DNA of 60,736 nt from Fimbriimonadaceae bacterium. Its GTDB lineage: Bacteria > Armatimonadota > Fimbriimonadia > Fimbriimonadales > Fimbriimonadaceae. Where the stretch lies: NCBI GenBank assembly GCA_025934835.1, contig JAICWL010000008.1, positions 1 to 60,736 of the forward strand. The letters are read 5' to 3'. Below the pieces are notes generated by a model, which did not search any database, was not told the origin of the DNA, and was given only the letters and a program-made list of their open reading frames with translations. Positions 35,398-44,648 of this stretch are shown one piece after another (positions within the stretch are counted from its first letter, which is position 1; each line of letters starts with the position of its first letter). The position numbers and the translations under genes are program-made.

Positions 35398-36891
35398 CTA
35401 TCGCGTCTCGAAGAGCGCCATGAATCCGAAATCCATGTGCAGCTGCTGGTGGCAGTGAAAGAGCGAAAGTCCGGGGGCGTCGGCGGTAAAGTCGATCTCT
35501 ACTTCTTGGAATCCTCCGACCATCACGACATCTTTGTACACTCCCGAGGTCCGCTTTCCCGCAAACTTCGTTAGCTCGAACGTATGCCGGTGCAAGTGAA
35601 CAGGGTGAATATCGTCGCTCGCATTCCGCAATCTCAGTCGATATCGGCCGCCTTTTCGCAGACGCAACATCGGTTCCGGCATCCGCATCTCCCCCATCGA
35701 GAACGCTTGCCCGTTGATCGTCCAACGGTTGAACCCGTTCTCGGCGGCCTGTTGCTTCTCGAACAATAGAGTAAACGTCTCATCGACCGGACCTGGGTGA
35801 GGATGAGAATCGCCGAAGCGTGAATAGTCCCACCGAGCCTTAGCCGGCTTTGCCCACCTGGGCTTGCCTGTGCTTCCGGCGTATTCGACCACGATCCCCA
35901 TTCCTCGGTGGCGGTCGTCGTCCATGAGGTCTCCCATCACCCAAACCCCCGGGTGCTCCATGTGGACGATCGCTGACACGCGCTCGGCGGTGCCAAGGTA
36001 GAGCACGGGGACTGAAGTGGGGCGAGCCACCGGATTGCCGTCGAGCGCTACCAGTCTGAAGGTATGCCCGGGCAGAGCCAAGCTCCGAATTTCTCCGGCA
36101 CTTCCGTTCACGATATGGAAGAGGACACGCTCGCCGCGTCGGACGCGGATGGGTTCCCCATGACCGAGCATATGGCCATTGATCGTGAACACGTCGTAGC
36201 CGACCTCGAACCCTTTCGGCTTGCCTTTCGCGCGGGCATCGTTCTGCGCGGCGCGCTTAACGAGATCCGGGCTCGTGGTGGAGGGGGAAAGGAAGTCCAT
36301 CGCCATGTCGCCGCCTCGCGAGAGCGAGGGAGCGAACTCCTTTAGCACCAGGAACACCTCGCGGTCGTAGCCTCCCGCATTGTGCAGGGGCTCGACGTAC
36401 ACCGGCCCAACGAGACCGGTGTACTGGCCGGCATTCAGATCGCCTCTGGCCGCGTTGTGCGTGTGATAGAACCGCAACCCGGCTGGTTTCGGGACGATCT
36501 CGATGCGCCTCATGCCGTGCGCCGGTACGTAGGGCGTTCCCTCTTCCGCCGAGCCATCGATGTCGACCGGAATCTCGAAACCGTGCCAATGAAGCTGCTG
36601 CGGGGTGTCCGTGTCGTTGTGGATATCGACGACCGCTTTTATGCCTTCCTTGAATCGAATCAAGGGCCCTGGAAAGCTGCCGTTGTACGTGGTGGTGGAC
36701 AAGATGCGATCGGGCGCTGCCTCGACCAAGCCCGTGCCTATGACCAGCTTGCAATCGGGCCGACCATGCTCGGTCCGGCCCTCGGGGCGCTCTGGCATCT
36801 GTTCTCTGCTGGCGAGTGCCCCCGCACCCGGAAGCGCTAGAAGCCCACTCGCGGCGAGCGTCAGAAATTGCCGTCGATCCAAGTCGTCCAT
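35398..36891 (-). CDS. Secreted multicopper oxidase (Tat signal)
   Basis: 497 residues. A twin-arginine signal (DRRQFLTLAASGLLALPGAG) exports the folded enzyme. All four copper-ligand motifs are present: QLHWHGF (about 101-103), FYHTHN (about 143-145), HPVHLHRHTFEL (about 429-436) and LFHCHQQLHMDFGFM (about 479-491, with an axial Met). Oxidases of this kind oxidise metals or phenols with O2. Nearby metal transporters suggest a role in Cu, Mn or Fe handling. ATG 36891 begins at the Tat motif; TTG 36915 is a longer alternative. It heads a unit with the MmcQ gene. Confidence 0.94.
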   Translation of the reverse strand: MDDLDRRQFLTLAASGLLALPGAGALASREQMPERPEGRTEHGRPDCKLVIGTGLVEAAPDRILSTTTYNGSFPGPLIRFKEGIKAVVDIHNDTDTPQQLHWHGFEIPVDIDGSAEEGTPYVPAHGMRRIEIVPKPAGLRFYHTHNAARGDLNAGQYTGLVGPVYVEPLHNAGGYDREVFLVLKEFAPSLSRGGDMAMDFLSPSTTSPDLVKRAAQNDARAKGKPKGFEVGYDVFTINGHMLGHGEPIRVRRGERVLFHIVNGSAGEIRSLALPGHTFRLVALDGNPVARPTSVPVLYLGTAERVSAIVHMEHPGVWVMGDLMDDDRHRGMGIVVEYAGSTGKPRWAKPAKARWDYSRFGDSHPHPGPVDETFTLLFEKQQAAENGFNRWTINGQAFSMGEMRMPEPMLRLRKGGRYRLRLRNASDDIHPVHLHRHTFELTKFAGKRTSGVYKDVVMVGGFQEVEIDFTADAPGLSLFHCHQQLHMDFGFMALFETR

Positions 36892-37056
36892 GGGAGCACC
36901 TGCTGGGCTGATCAAAGGAAGAGCCTTTAGACCAGTGTTTCATATTCTGTGCGGTTTTCGAGCGGGTCCAACAGCCGGACACAGGAACCTGCTCTTTGGC
37001 TGCTTCGCCTAATTCGCTAACGCCTCAAAGCGTTACTCAGCAAGGAATACGGACAA

Positions 37057-37272
37057 ATGAAGGACTTGAAAATTCTCGTACTTGCCGCGATAGCAGGCGC
37101 GTTTCTGGTGGGATGCACGGTCGAGGAGCCGACGCCTGGAACCAGCAGCACAACAGTCGTCCACGACAAGCCCGACACGCCCAACGTGACGGTGAATCCC
37201 GGCACGACGGTTGTGACGCCTCCGGCCGCATCTAAGACCACGACCACCCAGACGACGACTTCGCCTCCGTAG
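37057..37272 (+). CDS. Small lipoprotein with Thr/Pro-rich tail
   Basis: 71 residues. Signal helix ending in the lipobox FLVGC (Cys20), then a low-complexity tail of Thr, Val and Pro (TPPAASKTTTTQTTTSPP). It should be anchored to a membrane by its Cys. No domain recognised. A GGAAT stretch precedes the ATG at 37057, and a hairpin follows the stop at 37285-37311. Function unknown. Confidence 0.7.
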   Translation: MKDLKILVLAAIAGAFLVGCTVEEPTPGTSSTTVVHDKPDTPNVTVNPGTTVVTPPAASKTTTTQTTTSPP

Positions 37273-37284
37273 GCCACGACCTTG

Positions 37285-37311
37285 GGCCGCGGAGTCCCGT
37301 ATTCCGCGGCC
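37285..37311 (+). terminator. GC-rich hairpin after the lipoprotein gene
   Basis: GGCCGCGGA (37285-37293) and TCCGCGGCC (37303-37311) are perfect 9-bp arms around a 9-base loop. It is 13 bases after the stop and is followed by GTTTCG, a weak U-tract. A transcription terminator is the likely role. Confidence 0.65.
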
Positions 37312-37360
37312 GTTTCGCCGGCGGTAGCGTGACCCTTCCCCAAAGTGCGACAATCGCAAT

Positions 37361-38083
37361 ATGTCTTCACGCTCCGCGTTGCCGCATCTCGAGCACATCG
37401 AAGAGCACTTCACCGCGAGTGAGTTTGTGCGGGACATAGTCATCGGCATGTCCGACGGTCTGACGGTGCCTTTCGCTCTCGCTGCCGGCCTGTCGGGTGC
37501 GGTTTCTGGAACGCGCATCGTGGTCACCGCGGGCTTGGCAGAGATCGCGGCCGGCTCGATCGCCATGGGACTGGGTGGGTATCTAGCGGCCCAAGGCGAC
37601 GCCGAACATTATGCTGCCGAGCGGAAGCGTGAGGAACGCGAAGTTATCGAACTGCCGGAAGTCGAGGCGAAAGAAGTAGCCGAAATCTTGACGGAGTACG
37701 GGGTCCCCGAGGAGGATGCCCGCCGCGCCGTGGATGGCATGGCGCGCCATCCCGACAAGTGGGTCGATTTCATGATGCGGTTCGAGTTGGGGCTCGAGGC
37801 CCCAGATCCAGCACGAGCGCGTATCAGCGCGCTCACGATTGGGCTCTCTTACGTCGTGGGCGGGCTCGTGCCACTCCTTCCCTACATGCTGGTCCAAGAG
37901 CCGATTCAGGCGCTGGCATGGTCCTGCGGGGTAACGATCGTCGCCTTGGGCATCTTCGGGGGCGTGAAGTCGAGGTACAGCGGAGCATCCGCGCTGCGCG
38001 GAGTGTTTCAGACCGCTATCGTCGGCGGCCTGGCTGCGGGCGCGGCGTTCTTGCTCGCCAAGTGGTTCACCCACGGAGCCTAA
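37361..38083 (+). CDS. VIT1/CCC1-family Fe/Mn transporter
   Basis: 240 residues with about five membrane helices. RDIVIGMSDGLTVPFALAAGLSG, then AEIAAGSIAMGLGGYLAAQGDAEHYAAERKREEREV and ELPEVEAKEVAEILTEYG form the typical VIT1 core, with a charged cytoplasmic helical metal-binding domain between helices 2 and 3. The family moves Fe2+ or Mn2+ out of the cytoplasm. Convergent with the Nramp-like gene, three bases apart. Confidence 0.94.
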   Translation: MSSRSALPHLEHIEEHFTASEFVRDIVIGMSDGLTVPFALAAGLSGAVSGTRIVVTAGLAEIAAGSIAMGLGGYLAAQGDAEHYAAERKREEREVIELPEVEAKEVAEILTEYGVPEEDARRAVDGMARHPDKWVDFMMRFELGLEAPDPARARISALTIGLSYVVGGLVPLLPYMLVQEPIQALAWSCGVTIVALGIFGGVKSRYSGASALRGVFQTAIVGGLAAGAAFLLAKWFTHGA

Positions 38084-38086
38084 AGC

Positions 38087-39403
38087 TCACATTGTGAAAA
38101 ACAGGCCGATGACCGCCGCTCCTATGAGCGCGGTAGCGACCCACCCGACGATCGAAAGCAGAAGGCCGCCTTTGGCCAAATCGCCCATAACCTTCTCATT
38201 TCGAACCATCAGCATCATCGCGACCATGACAGGCACCGACACAATTCCGTTCAGCACCGCGGACCATACAAGCGCCTTGATCGGGTTGATGGGCGTGAAG
38301 TTGATCGCTACACCGACGAGCGTAGCCGCGCCGACGACCAGGTAGAAGATCGGCGCCCGCTTGGGGGTGAAGTCGATACCGACCCGCTGCTTCATCTCCT
38401 CGCCGGCGGCATAGGCAGCGCTTCCAGCGAGCACGGGCACACCGAGCATTCCCGACCCGATGATCCCTCCTGCGAAGAGCAGGAACGCAAGCTTCCCTCC
38501 CAAGGGCCGAAGAGCTTGGGCAGCCTCCTGCGCGGAATCGATGTTCGTCTGCCCGTGTGCGTTGAGCGTTACTGCGGCGGCCAGAATGATGAACCACGCG
38601 ACAGCATTCGAGGCGAACATACCGATATACGTGTCGAGGCGAATGCGGGCAAATTGTTCGGATGCTTGCTCGGGGGCTCGGATCAGCGCCTTGTCATCCT
38701 GGCTCCCATGAACCTCCTCGGCTTCTTCCGAGGCCTGCCAAAAGAACAGATAGGGGCTGATGGTGGTGCCAAGAACGGCGACCAGCATCGCCAAATACTC
38801 TTTAGAGGCGGTGAAGGTGGGCTGCACGGTCGCGCCGAGTGCCCGAGTCCAAGGGACTTTCACAACGAACGCAGTCGCAACGTAAGCGAGGATCACGATG
38901 GTCAGCCACTTCAGGAACGACGAGTAGCGCTTGTAGCTGAAGACCATCATGCCGCCGGCGCATATGATCGCGAAAAGCACGTCGTAGAGCAGAGCCGGCC
39001 CTCCGATCAGCAGCTTGAGAGAGGCGCCCATGGCGCCGAGATCAGCCCCGATGTTGAGGATGTTCGCTGTCAGCAGCGCTACGATCAATGGCGCGGTGAA
39101 CCACTTCGAATAGTGCCGGCGCAGGTTGCTCGCCAGTCCGCGGCCCGTTGTGCGCCCAATGCGGGCGGAAATCTCCTGCACGGCGCACATCAGCGGGAAT
39201 GTGAACAGCGCGACCCATAGCATTCCGTAGCCGAACTGGGCGCCTGCCTGCGAATAAGTGCCGATACCCGAAGGATCATCGTCAGAAGCTCCAGTGATCA
39301 GCCCAGGTCCCAAGAACTGAAACGCCGTCCTTGGTTTCGACCCCGATTGGCCAGGTTTGGACGGTGCGTCGCCAGGAGGCTTTTGTGTTCCGGCCTTTGC
39401 CAT
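38087..39403 (-). CDS. Nramp-like divalent metal transporter with altered motifs
   Basis: 438 residues, about eleven membrane helices. FLGPGLITGASDDDPSGIGTYSQAGAQFG is the Nramp first-helix region, but the usual DPGN is DPSG, and the sixth-helix MPHN is replaced by TTISPYLFFW. These are the metal-coordinating positions in Mn/Fe Nramps, so the substrate may differ (Nramp-related Mg transporters also depart here). ATG 39403 starts MAKAGTQ; a longer frame to 39454 lacks support. Convergent with the VIT1 gene. Confidence 0.88.
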   Translation of the reverse strand: MAKAGTQKPPGDAPSKPGQSGSKPRTAFQFLGPGLITGASDDDPSGIGTYSQAGAQFGYGMLWVALFTFPLMCAVQEISARIGRTTGRGLASNLRRHYSKWFTAPLIVALLTANILNIGADLGAMGASLKLLIGGPALLYDVLFAIICAGGMMVFSYKRYSSFLKWLTIVILAYVATAFVVKVPWTRALGATVQPTFTASKEYLAMLVAVLGTTISPYLFFWQASEEAEEVHGSQDDKALIRAPEQASEQFARIRLDTYIGMFASNAVAWFIILAAAVTLNAHGQTNIDSAQEAAQALRPLGGKLAFLLFAGGIIGSGMLGVPVLAGSAAYAAGEEMKQRVGIDFTPKRAPIFYLVVGAATLVGVAINFTPINPIKALVWSAVLNGIVSVPVMVAMMLMVRNEKVMGDLAKGGLLLSIVGWVATALIGAAVIGLFFTM

Positions 39404-39488
39404 CGATCTGAGTTCCAGACTACGACTTTCCCGTAGTAGGTTCCAAACGGGCACCGTCGAAACGCCCGGTGGTTCGCATGTATAGGAG

Positions 39489-39563
39489 TGGAGCCCTCGA
39501 CGAGAATCGAACCCGTGACCTCTTCTTTACCAAAGAAGTGCTCTGCCGCTGAGCTACGAGGGC
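39489..39563 (-). tRNA. tRNA-Thr (anticodon GGT)
   Basis: The minus strand folds as a full cloverleaf: GCCCTCG acceptor, D-arm AGCTCAGCGGCAGAGC, anticodon stem CTTCT-loop TTGGTAA-AGAAG with anticodon GGT, T-arm GGGTTCGATTC, and CGAGGGC closing the acceptor. The 3' CCA is encoded (39489-39491). It lies just upstream of a second tRNA. Confidence 0.96.
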
Positions 39564-39617
39564 GAGACAGGCGACGTTCCTTTACTCGGCATCGTAAAGG
39601 CTCGTCTGCAGGTTTTA

Positions 39618-39703
39618 TGGTGGGGAGTGGAGGATTCGAACCTCCGAAGGCATTCGCCGACAGATTTACAGTCTGTTCCCATTGGCCACTCGGGCAACTC
39701 CCC
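39618..39703 (-). tRNA. tRNA-Tyr (anticodon GTA)
   Basis: A class II tRNA with a long variable arm: GGGGAGT acceptor, anticodon stem CAGA-loop CTGTAAA-TCTG giving anticodon GTA, T-arm AGGTTCGAATCCT, closing ACTCCCC, and encoded CCA at 39618-39620. About 83 bases plus CCA. Confidence 0.96.
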
Positions 39704-39749
39704 GCAGGGGAAAATATACCAGACCGCTGCCCGGCGCTCCAGAGTCCAT

Positions 39750-40403
39750 CTAGGCCATATTAGCGAGTCTGGCGCCCAGCCATGCACCGGCGTCTGCGAG
39801 GCTCTCCATGCTCACCTCGTGGCCCATCGGATACTCGATGTACTCGGCGTCTCCGCCAAGACTGCGGATGACTTCGAGCGTGCGTCTCCCTTCGGTGACC
39901 GGTATGACGGGATCGAGCTCGCCGTGCTGGATGAAGAACGGTAACACCTCGATGCCTGGGGGAGCCGAGGTCGGAATGAACGCAGGCAAAGTCCTGCCGC
40001 TCATCAGCAGGCAGCCGGAAAACCTCGCGGGTTCGATAAGGGCGAGGCCAAGGCTCATCATCGCTCCCTGGCTGAACCCGCCTACGACCATGGCGCCGGG
40101 CTCAAATCCGAGCCACCCGACCGGGTCATCAAGCGCCGATCGCAGCGCCGCAAGACTTTCTAGAGCCTGGTCTTGATTCGCCCTGAGCCCCGACTGCTCC
40201 CAGGCGACGTCGAACCACGCAAAGCCGCCGTATTCGCATTGCAGAGGAGCCCGAACCGTGATAAGCGCCCAGCGCGCATCGATGGCGTGCCCAAACGACA
40301 TCAGATCCTGCTCGTTGCTGCCAAGCCCATGCAGAAGCACTAGCGTAGGCGGCTTCCACGCTCCGTCCGGCAAGCGCTTCAAAGTCTTCAGCTCGGTGCG
40401 CAT
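39750..40403 (-). CDS. Phospholipase/carboxylesterase-family alpha/beta hydrolase
   Basis: 217 residues. TLVLLHGLGSNEQDLMSFG is the oxyanion loop, VVGGFSQGAMMSLGLAL holds the nucleophile Ser, HGELDPVIPV the Asp, and YPMGHEVS the His: a complete triad. The family hydrolyses short esters or lysophospholipids. No signal peptide. It starts 4 bases after the beta-CASP gene and is co-transcribed with it. Confidence 0.94.
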   Translation of the reverse strand: MRTELKTLKRLPDGAWKPPTLVLLHGLGSNEQDLMSFGHAIDARWALITVRAPLQCEYGGFAWFDVAWEQSGLRANQDQALESLAALRSALDDPVGWLGFEPGAMVVGGFSQGAMMSLGLALIEPARFSGCLLMSGRTLPAFIPTSAPPGIEVLPFFIQHGELDPVIPVTEGRRTLEVIRSLGGDAEYIEYPMGHEVSMESLADAGAWLGARLANMA

Positions 40404-40407
40404 CGGG

Positions 40408-41790
40408 CTATCCGAGATCGAATTTTTGATCGCGGCTCGGAATCACCACGTGCCAGTGCAGGTCTTGCTCGATCTTCGCTTTAAGCGCCTGCTGCGCGGG
40501 AGGCTCACCATGAACGAGGAAGGTCGTTTTCGGAGGCTCCTTGAACCCGTGAAGCCAGCTTAGGATCTCGTCTTGACCGGCATGGGCGGAAAGCGCGTTC
40601 AGCTTCTCGATCTGGGCCCGTACGGGCACCTGCTCGCCGAGGATTCGCACTTCCTTGGCGCCTTCAAGGATTCGTCTGCCGAGCGTTCCGTCTGCTTGGT
40701 AGCCGGTAAATACCACGATCGTGTTCGGGTCGCTGATTCGGTGCAGGAGGTGGTGCACGATGCGCCCGCCGTTCGCCATGCCGCTTCCAGCAATGATAAT
40801 AAACGGTCCCTTGCGCGCGTTCAATGCCTTCGACTGCTCCCTGTCGCGGACCAGAATCAGGCCATCGGGGTCGAGCGGGCTCAGGTTCTCGGACAGCGCG
40901 ATCTTCATGTCCTGGTCTTGTTCTTCGACCGAATCCGCGTAGAGCTGAGTGGCCGAGACCGCCATGGGTGAATCCAAGAAAATCGGCATCCGAGGCATCT
41001 TCCCCGCGTTCTGAAGCTGGCGTATGTAATAGAGCAGTTCTTGGGTCCGCCCGATCGAGAAAGAAGGGATGAGGACCGCCGCGTGCGATTTCGCAGCCTC
41101 AGCGACAATGCTCTCGAGCTTCCCAACGACATCCTCTTTGCTGTGGCTGCGATCCCCGTAGGTGCTTTCGATGACCAAATATTCGGCGTGGTCGACGATG
41201 GCCGGGTCGCGGATGATCGGTGTGTCGAATCGTCCGAGGTCACCCGTCATCAGGATGCGCTCGCCATTCGCGAAGTAGATCTCGGCGAACGCAGAGCCCA
41301 AAATGTGGCCGGCCGGCAGGAATCTGAATGTGGCCCCGCCCGGCAACGACTGCATTTGATCGTAATGGATCGGCTTCAGCACGCGGAGTGCGGCATATGC
41401 GTCCTCTTCGGTGTACAGAGGATCGGGATGCTCGTCCTGCCGACCGTGCCGCCGGTTGTGCTGCGCATCCTCCTCTTGAATCCTGCCGGAATCGGGCAGC
41501 GAAATCTTGGCGAGCCCAATCGTCGCGGGGGTAGCGTAGGCCGGCCCCCGGAAGCCCCCCCTCACCAGAACCGGTAGCCAGCCCACATGGTCGAGGTGCG
41601 CGTGCGTTATGATTGCCGCCTCGATCTCGGATGGCGGGACTTCGAACGGCTTCCAATTCAGCTCGCTCTCAGCTCGGGAGCCTTGGAACAATCCGCAATC
41701 TACGAGGATGTCGTGGCCCTCGACGGAAATGAGATGACGAGAGCCGGTGACCGTCTGAGCAGCCCCGCAAAACATGATGCTTTGCCCCAT
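40408..41790 (-). CDS. Beta-CASP metallo-beta-lactamase RNase (MBL-fold)
   Basis: 460 residues. Metal motifs THAHLDHVGWLP, HILGSAF, TGDLGRFDTPII and, in the C-terminal part, ALSAHAGQDEIL. The beta-CASP domain has ESTYGDRSHSKEDV, PSFSIGRTQELLYYIRQLQ and FIIIAGSGMANGGRIVHHL, and the C-terminal motif VFTGYQADGTLGRRI. This is the YsaA/CPSF-like predicted exonuclease group, expected to act on RNA. It precedes the esterase by 4 bases. Confidence 0.94.
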   Translation of the reverse strand: MGQSIMFCGAAQTVTGSRHLISVEGHDILVDCGLFQGSRAESELNWKPFEVPPSEIEAAIITHAHLDHVGWLPVLVRGGFRGPAYATPATIGLAKISLPDSGRIQEEDAQHNRRHGRQDEHPDPLYTEEDAYAALRVLKPIHYDQMQSLPGGATFRFLPAGHILGSAFAEIYFANGERILMTGDLGRFDTPIIRDPAIVDHAEYLVIESTYGDRSHSKEDVVGKLESIVAEAAKSHAAVLIPSFSIGRTQELLYYIRQLQNAGKMPRMPIFLDSPMAVSATQLYADSVEEQDQDMKIALSENLSPLDPDGLILVRDREQSKALNARKGPFIIIAGSGMANGGRIVHHLLHRISDPNTIVVFTGYQADGTLGRRILEGAKEVRILGEQVPVRAQIEKLNALSAHAGQDEILSWLHGFKEPPKTTFLVHGEPPAQQALKAKIEQDLHWHVVIPSRDQKFDLG

Positions 41791-41834
41791 GCGCCCAGTA
41801 TAGGCATCCTGCCCGCACGCTTGCAGAGGAAGGA

Positions 41835-42290
41835 CTATTGGTAGGGAGGCAGAATGATCGCGTCTTTAAGCAGACGCTCGGAATGCAGCACGGTGTAATC
41901 GATGGCATGCCAGCCGTCGGGGCGTTTCTCGAGACGAACACTGGCTACGGGCCGGTCGGTGCCGCCCCAATCCTCCTGCTCTGAGCCCACAACCAAAGCC
42001 CGGGCGTGCTTGCCATCGTAAGCGACCACACGGAAGTATTGAATCGAGCCCGTCAGGGGGATCTCTCCATAACAGCTCTCAACCGCATCTTTGATATCCG
42101 GTCCGACGCGGCGCGTGAGCACCTCGGCGTAGATATACGGCGCAGCCGCGGACAAGATGAACGCGACCAGGATCACGCGTCCTGAGCTCATCTCATGCCT
42201 CGAGCGCATCGAACTGAGCAGCATCCAGCATGCCGAAAGCAGCAGGGCCGCCACCACGCACGCTCCCGTATAAACGATGATGGAGAGCAT
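41835..42290 (-). CDS. Membrane protein, unknown, 151 residues
   Basis: An N-terminal pair of membrane helices (IIVYTGACVVAALLLSACWML; VILVAFILSAAAPYIYAEVL) is followed by a globular part with KDAVESCYGEIPLTGSIQYFRVVAYDGKHARALVVG and WHAIDYTVLHSERLLKDAII. No family recognised. It lies 44 bases before the beta-CASP gene on the same strand, downstream of the CDF gene. Confidence 0.68.
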   Translation of the reverse strand: MLSIIVYTGACVVAALLLSACWMLLSSMRSRHEMSSGRVILVAFILSAAAPYIYAEVLTRRVGPDIKDAVESCYGEIPLTGSIQYFRVVAYDGKHARALVVGSEQEDWGGTDRPVASVRLEKRPDGWHAIDYTVLHSERLLKDAIILPPYQ

Positions 42291-42325
42291 TCCATTCGGA
42301 TCATCGGTATGCCAGGGGCAAAGCC

Positions 42326-43225
42326 TCAGCGTGCCTTTTGCTCATCGAACGGATCTACGTGAATCACCACCTGGGCCGGGTCGAGCTTTGCTGCGATCTG
42401 CTTCTCGAGCGAGTCGGCTAGCTCGTGCGCCTGAACGACCGACCAATCGTTCGGCACCACCACGTGCAGGTCGATGTAATGTACATTGCCCGAATGCCGG
42501 GTGCGAAGCTTGTGGTAGCTGAGAACTTTCGGCTCAGATCGGAGGATGTGGTGAATCTCCGCGAGTTCGGACTCCGAGATCTGGCGGTCGATCAGCTGGT
42601 GGAACGCCTCCACGCTCATGTGCCAAGAGTTCCAGCCTATCCAAGTAGCCAGGATAATAGCGACGACCGGATCGGCGTGCTTCCACGGCGTGAAGTAGGT
42701 GATCGCGAGGGCGAGCAGCACGCCGGCGCTCGTCCAGAAATCGACGAGGAGATGGTTTCCGTTCGACAAAAGCGCAATGGATGCTGAATGACGACCGATT
42801 CTCCTGACGTAAACGCCGACCACCAAATTGGACAAGCTCGCGCCGAGCATGATCCACATGCCCACCTGGAGATTGTGCGCCGCGCTGCCGGCGATCAACC
42901 GCTGCACCGCCTCGATCGCGATGTAAACCACGATAAACATCAGCAGGATGCTTTCGCTGAACCCCGCGAGCGATTCGATCTTCCCGTGCCCATAGGGATG
43001 CTCGTCGTCCGGCGGCGCCGATGCGGCCCGGACGGAAAGGTAGGCGATGAACGACGCGATGACGTCGGTGCCGGAGTGAATCGCCTCGCTGAGCAGGCTA
43101 ACGGAACCCGTGAGCACCGCCGCGCCGAGCTTGACCAATGTCTGGAACGCGTTGTACGCCAAAGAGAGGGTGGCCGCACGCCGCTTGAGCAGCTCCATTT
43201 GGGATCGGTTCACGGCTTCCGACAT
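42326..43225 (-). CDS. Cation diffusion facilitator (CDF) efflux protein
   Basis: 299 residues with six membrane helices. LSEAIHSGTDVIASFIAYLS and GNHLLVDFWTSAGVLLAL are the HxxxD metal sites of helices 2 and 5; AASAPPDDEHPYGHGKIESLAGF is the signature loop. The C-terminal cytosolic ferredoxin-like domain ends with VIHVDPFDEQ. CDFs export Zn, Fe, Mn, Co or Cd using H+. It begins 19 bases after mntH on the same strand, an import/export pair. Confidence 0.95.
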   Translation of the reverse strand: MSEAVNRSQMELLKRRAATLSLAYNAFQTLVKLGAAVLTGSVSLLSEAIHSGTDVIASFIAYLSVRAASAPPDDEHPYGHGKIESLAGFSESILLMFIVVYIAIEAVQRLIAGSAAHNLQVGMWIMLGASLSNLVVGVYVRRIGRHSASIALLSNGNHLLVDFWTSAGVLLALAITYFTPWKHADPVVAIILATWIGWNSWHMSVEAFHQLIDRQISESELAEIHHILRSEPKVLSYHKLRTRHSGNVHYIDLHVVVPNDWSVVQAHELADSLEKQIAAKLDPAQVVIHVDPFDEQKAR

Positions 43226-43244
43226 GAGTTCGGAAAGTAAACCC

Positions 43245-44648
43245 TCAGGCGGCGTCCGACCTGCGCTCGTCCTCGGCCGGACGCCTATATCCGTATCGGA
43301 CCCAAAGGGCGAAGGCGCCTATGACTGCGAACAGCGCGATGACCCAGCCAATTCCCAGCTCTAACGCAAGCAGGCTCAGATTAGTCCCCAAGATGAGCGC
43401 TGCGACCCCATAGGCCAATACCGTCAGCCACGGGGCGCTAACAAAGCGACCCATGTGCTTTCGGTCCGACGTGAGCATGACAAGCGGAATCACCGCGAAC
43501 GGCAATTGGGCCGACAGAACGATTTGTGAGAACACCAGCAAATCGTTCGTTTTTTCTCCGCTCCAGCCGATTAGAACCAGTGCGGGAATCAGCGCGAGGC
43601 ATCTCGTAACGACTCGGCGCATCCACGGTGAGATTCGGAGCCGGAGAAATCCTTCCATCACGACTTGTCCTGCCAGCGTGCCGGTGATCGTCGACGACTG
43701 CCCGGATGCCAACAGCGCAATCGCGAATACCGCCGCAGCCACGCCTCCCAGGGCCGGATGAACTGTAATGAGGCGATATGCGTCGCGGAGGTCGTCTACG
43801 CGCTTGCCCTGAAAGACGCTGGCCGCGAGGATGAGAATCGCCGCGTTCACAAAAAACGCCCCGCTCAAGGCTATGACGGTATCCCAAGTCGCCAGGCGAA
43901 TCGCCTCCGCCTTCGCTGGCTCCGTGTTCTCGATTTTTCGCGTCTGAACGAGCGAGCTGTGGAGGTACAGGTTGTGGGGCATCACCGTGGCCCCGAGGAT
44001 GCCGACAGCTACGAGCAGTGCCCCGGTATTGGGCACTCTGGGTGTTACGAGCCCAGTCAACGCTGCGCCCCAGTCCGGATGGGCCAGCGCGAGATTGAAG
44101 CAGAAACACACGACGATGGCGCCGATGAACAAAATGACGAGCCCTTCGATCTTCCGGAACCCGAACCGAATGACGCCGAGCAGGAACAGCACATCGAACC
44201 CCGTCAGCAGGACGCCCAAAATCAAGTTCAGGCCGAAGAGCAGGTTAAGGGCCACGGCAGAGCCGACGACTTCGGCGACATCGCAAGCGATAATGCCTAT
44301 CTCAGCTAAGAGCCAGAGCACTCTGGCAACCGGCCGCGGGTACGAGTCGCGACACGCCTCTGCGAGGTCCTTATCCATCGCGATCCCCATCCGGACGCAG
44401 AGCGTCTGGAGCAGAGTCGCCATAAGGCTGCTCAGCAATACGACCCAGAGGAGCGTGTAGGCAAACTGAGAGCCACCGGCCACATCCGTGGCCCAATTGC
44501 CGGGATCCATGTATCCCACGCTGACCAGATAGGCCGGTCCGGCAACCCCGAGAAACCTGCGGAACGGTGTTCTTCCGCCGAACGGCACCGTGCCGCGGTC
44601 CGCAGATCCGAACGCTCGGTCTTCCTCGGGCCGAGGGGTATTTAGCAT
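43245..44648 (-). CDS. mntH: Nramp Mn2+/Fe2+:H+ symporter MntH
   Basis: 467 residues with about eleven membrane helices. The canonical metal motifs are intact: GYMDPGNWATD in helix 1 and GATVMPHNLYLHSSL in helix 6, with SGQSSTITGTLAGQVVMEGFL further on. The N-terminus carries a hydrophilic leader of about 25 residues. It imports Mn2+ or Fe2+. The start ATG is 44648, preceded by an AT-rich regulatory region. A CDF efflux gene follows closely on the same strand. Confidence 0.96.
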   Translation of the reverse strand: MLNTPRPEEDRAFGSADRGTVPFGGRTPFRRFLGVAGPAYLVSVGYMDPGNWATDVAGGSQFAYTLLWVVLLSSLMATLLQTLCVRMGIAMDKDLAEACRDSYPRPVARVLWLLAEIGIIACDVAEVVGSAVALNLLFGLNLILGVLLTGFDVLFLLGVIRFGFRKIEGLVILFIGAIVVCFCFNLALAHPDWGAALTGLVTPRVPNTGALLVAVGILGATVMPHNLYLHSSLVQTRKIENTEPAKAEAIRLATWDTVIALSGAFFVNAAILILAASVFQGKRVDDLRDAYRLITVHPALGGVAAAVFAIALLASGQSSTITGTLAGQVVMEGFLRLRISPWMRRVVTRCLALIPALVLIGWSGEKTNDLLVFSQIVLSAQLPFAVIPLVMLTSDRKHMGRFVSAPWLTVLAYGVAALILGTNLSLLALELGIGWVIALFAVIGAFALWVRYGYRRPAEDERRSDAA

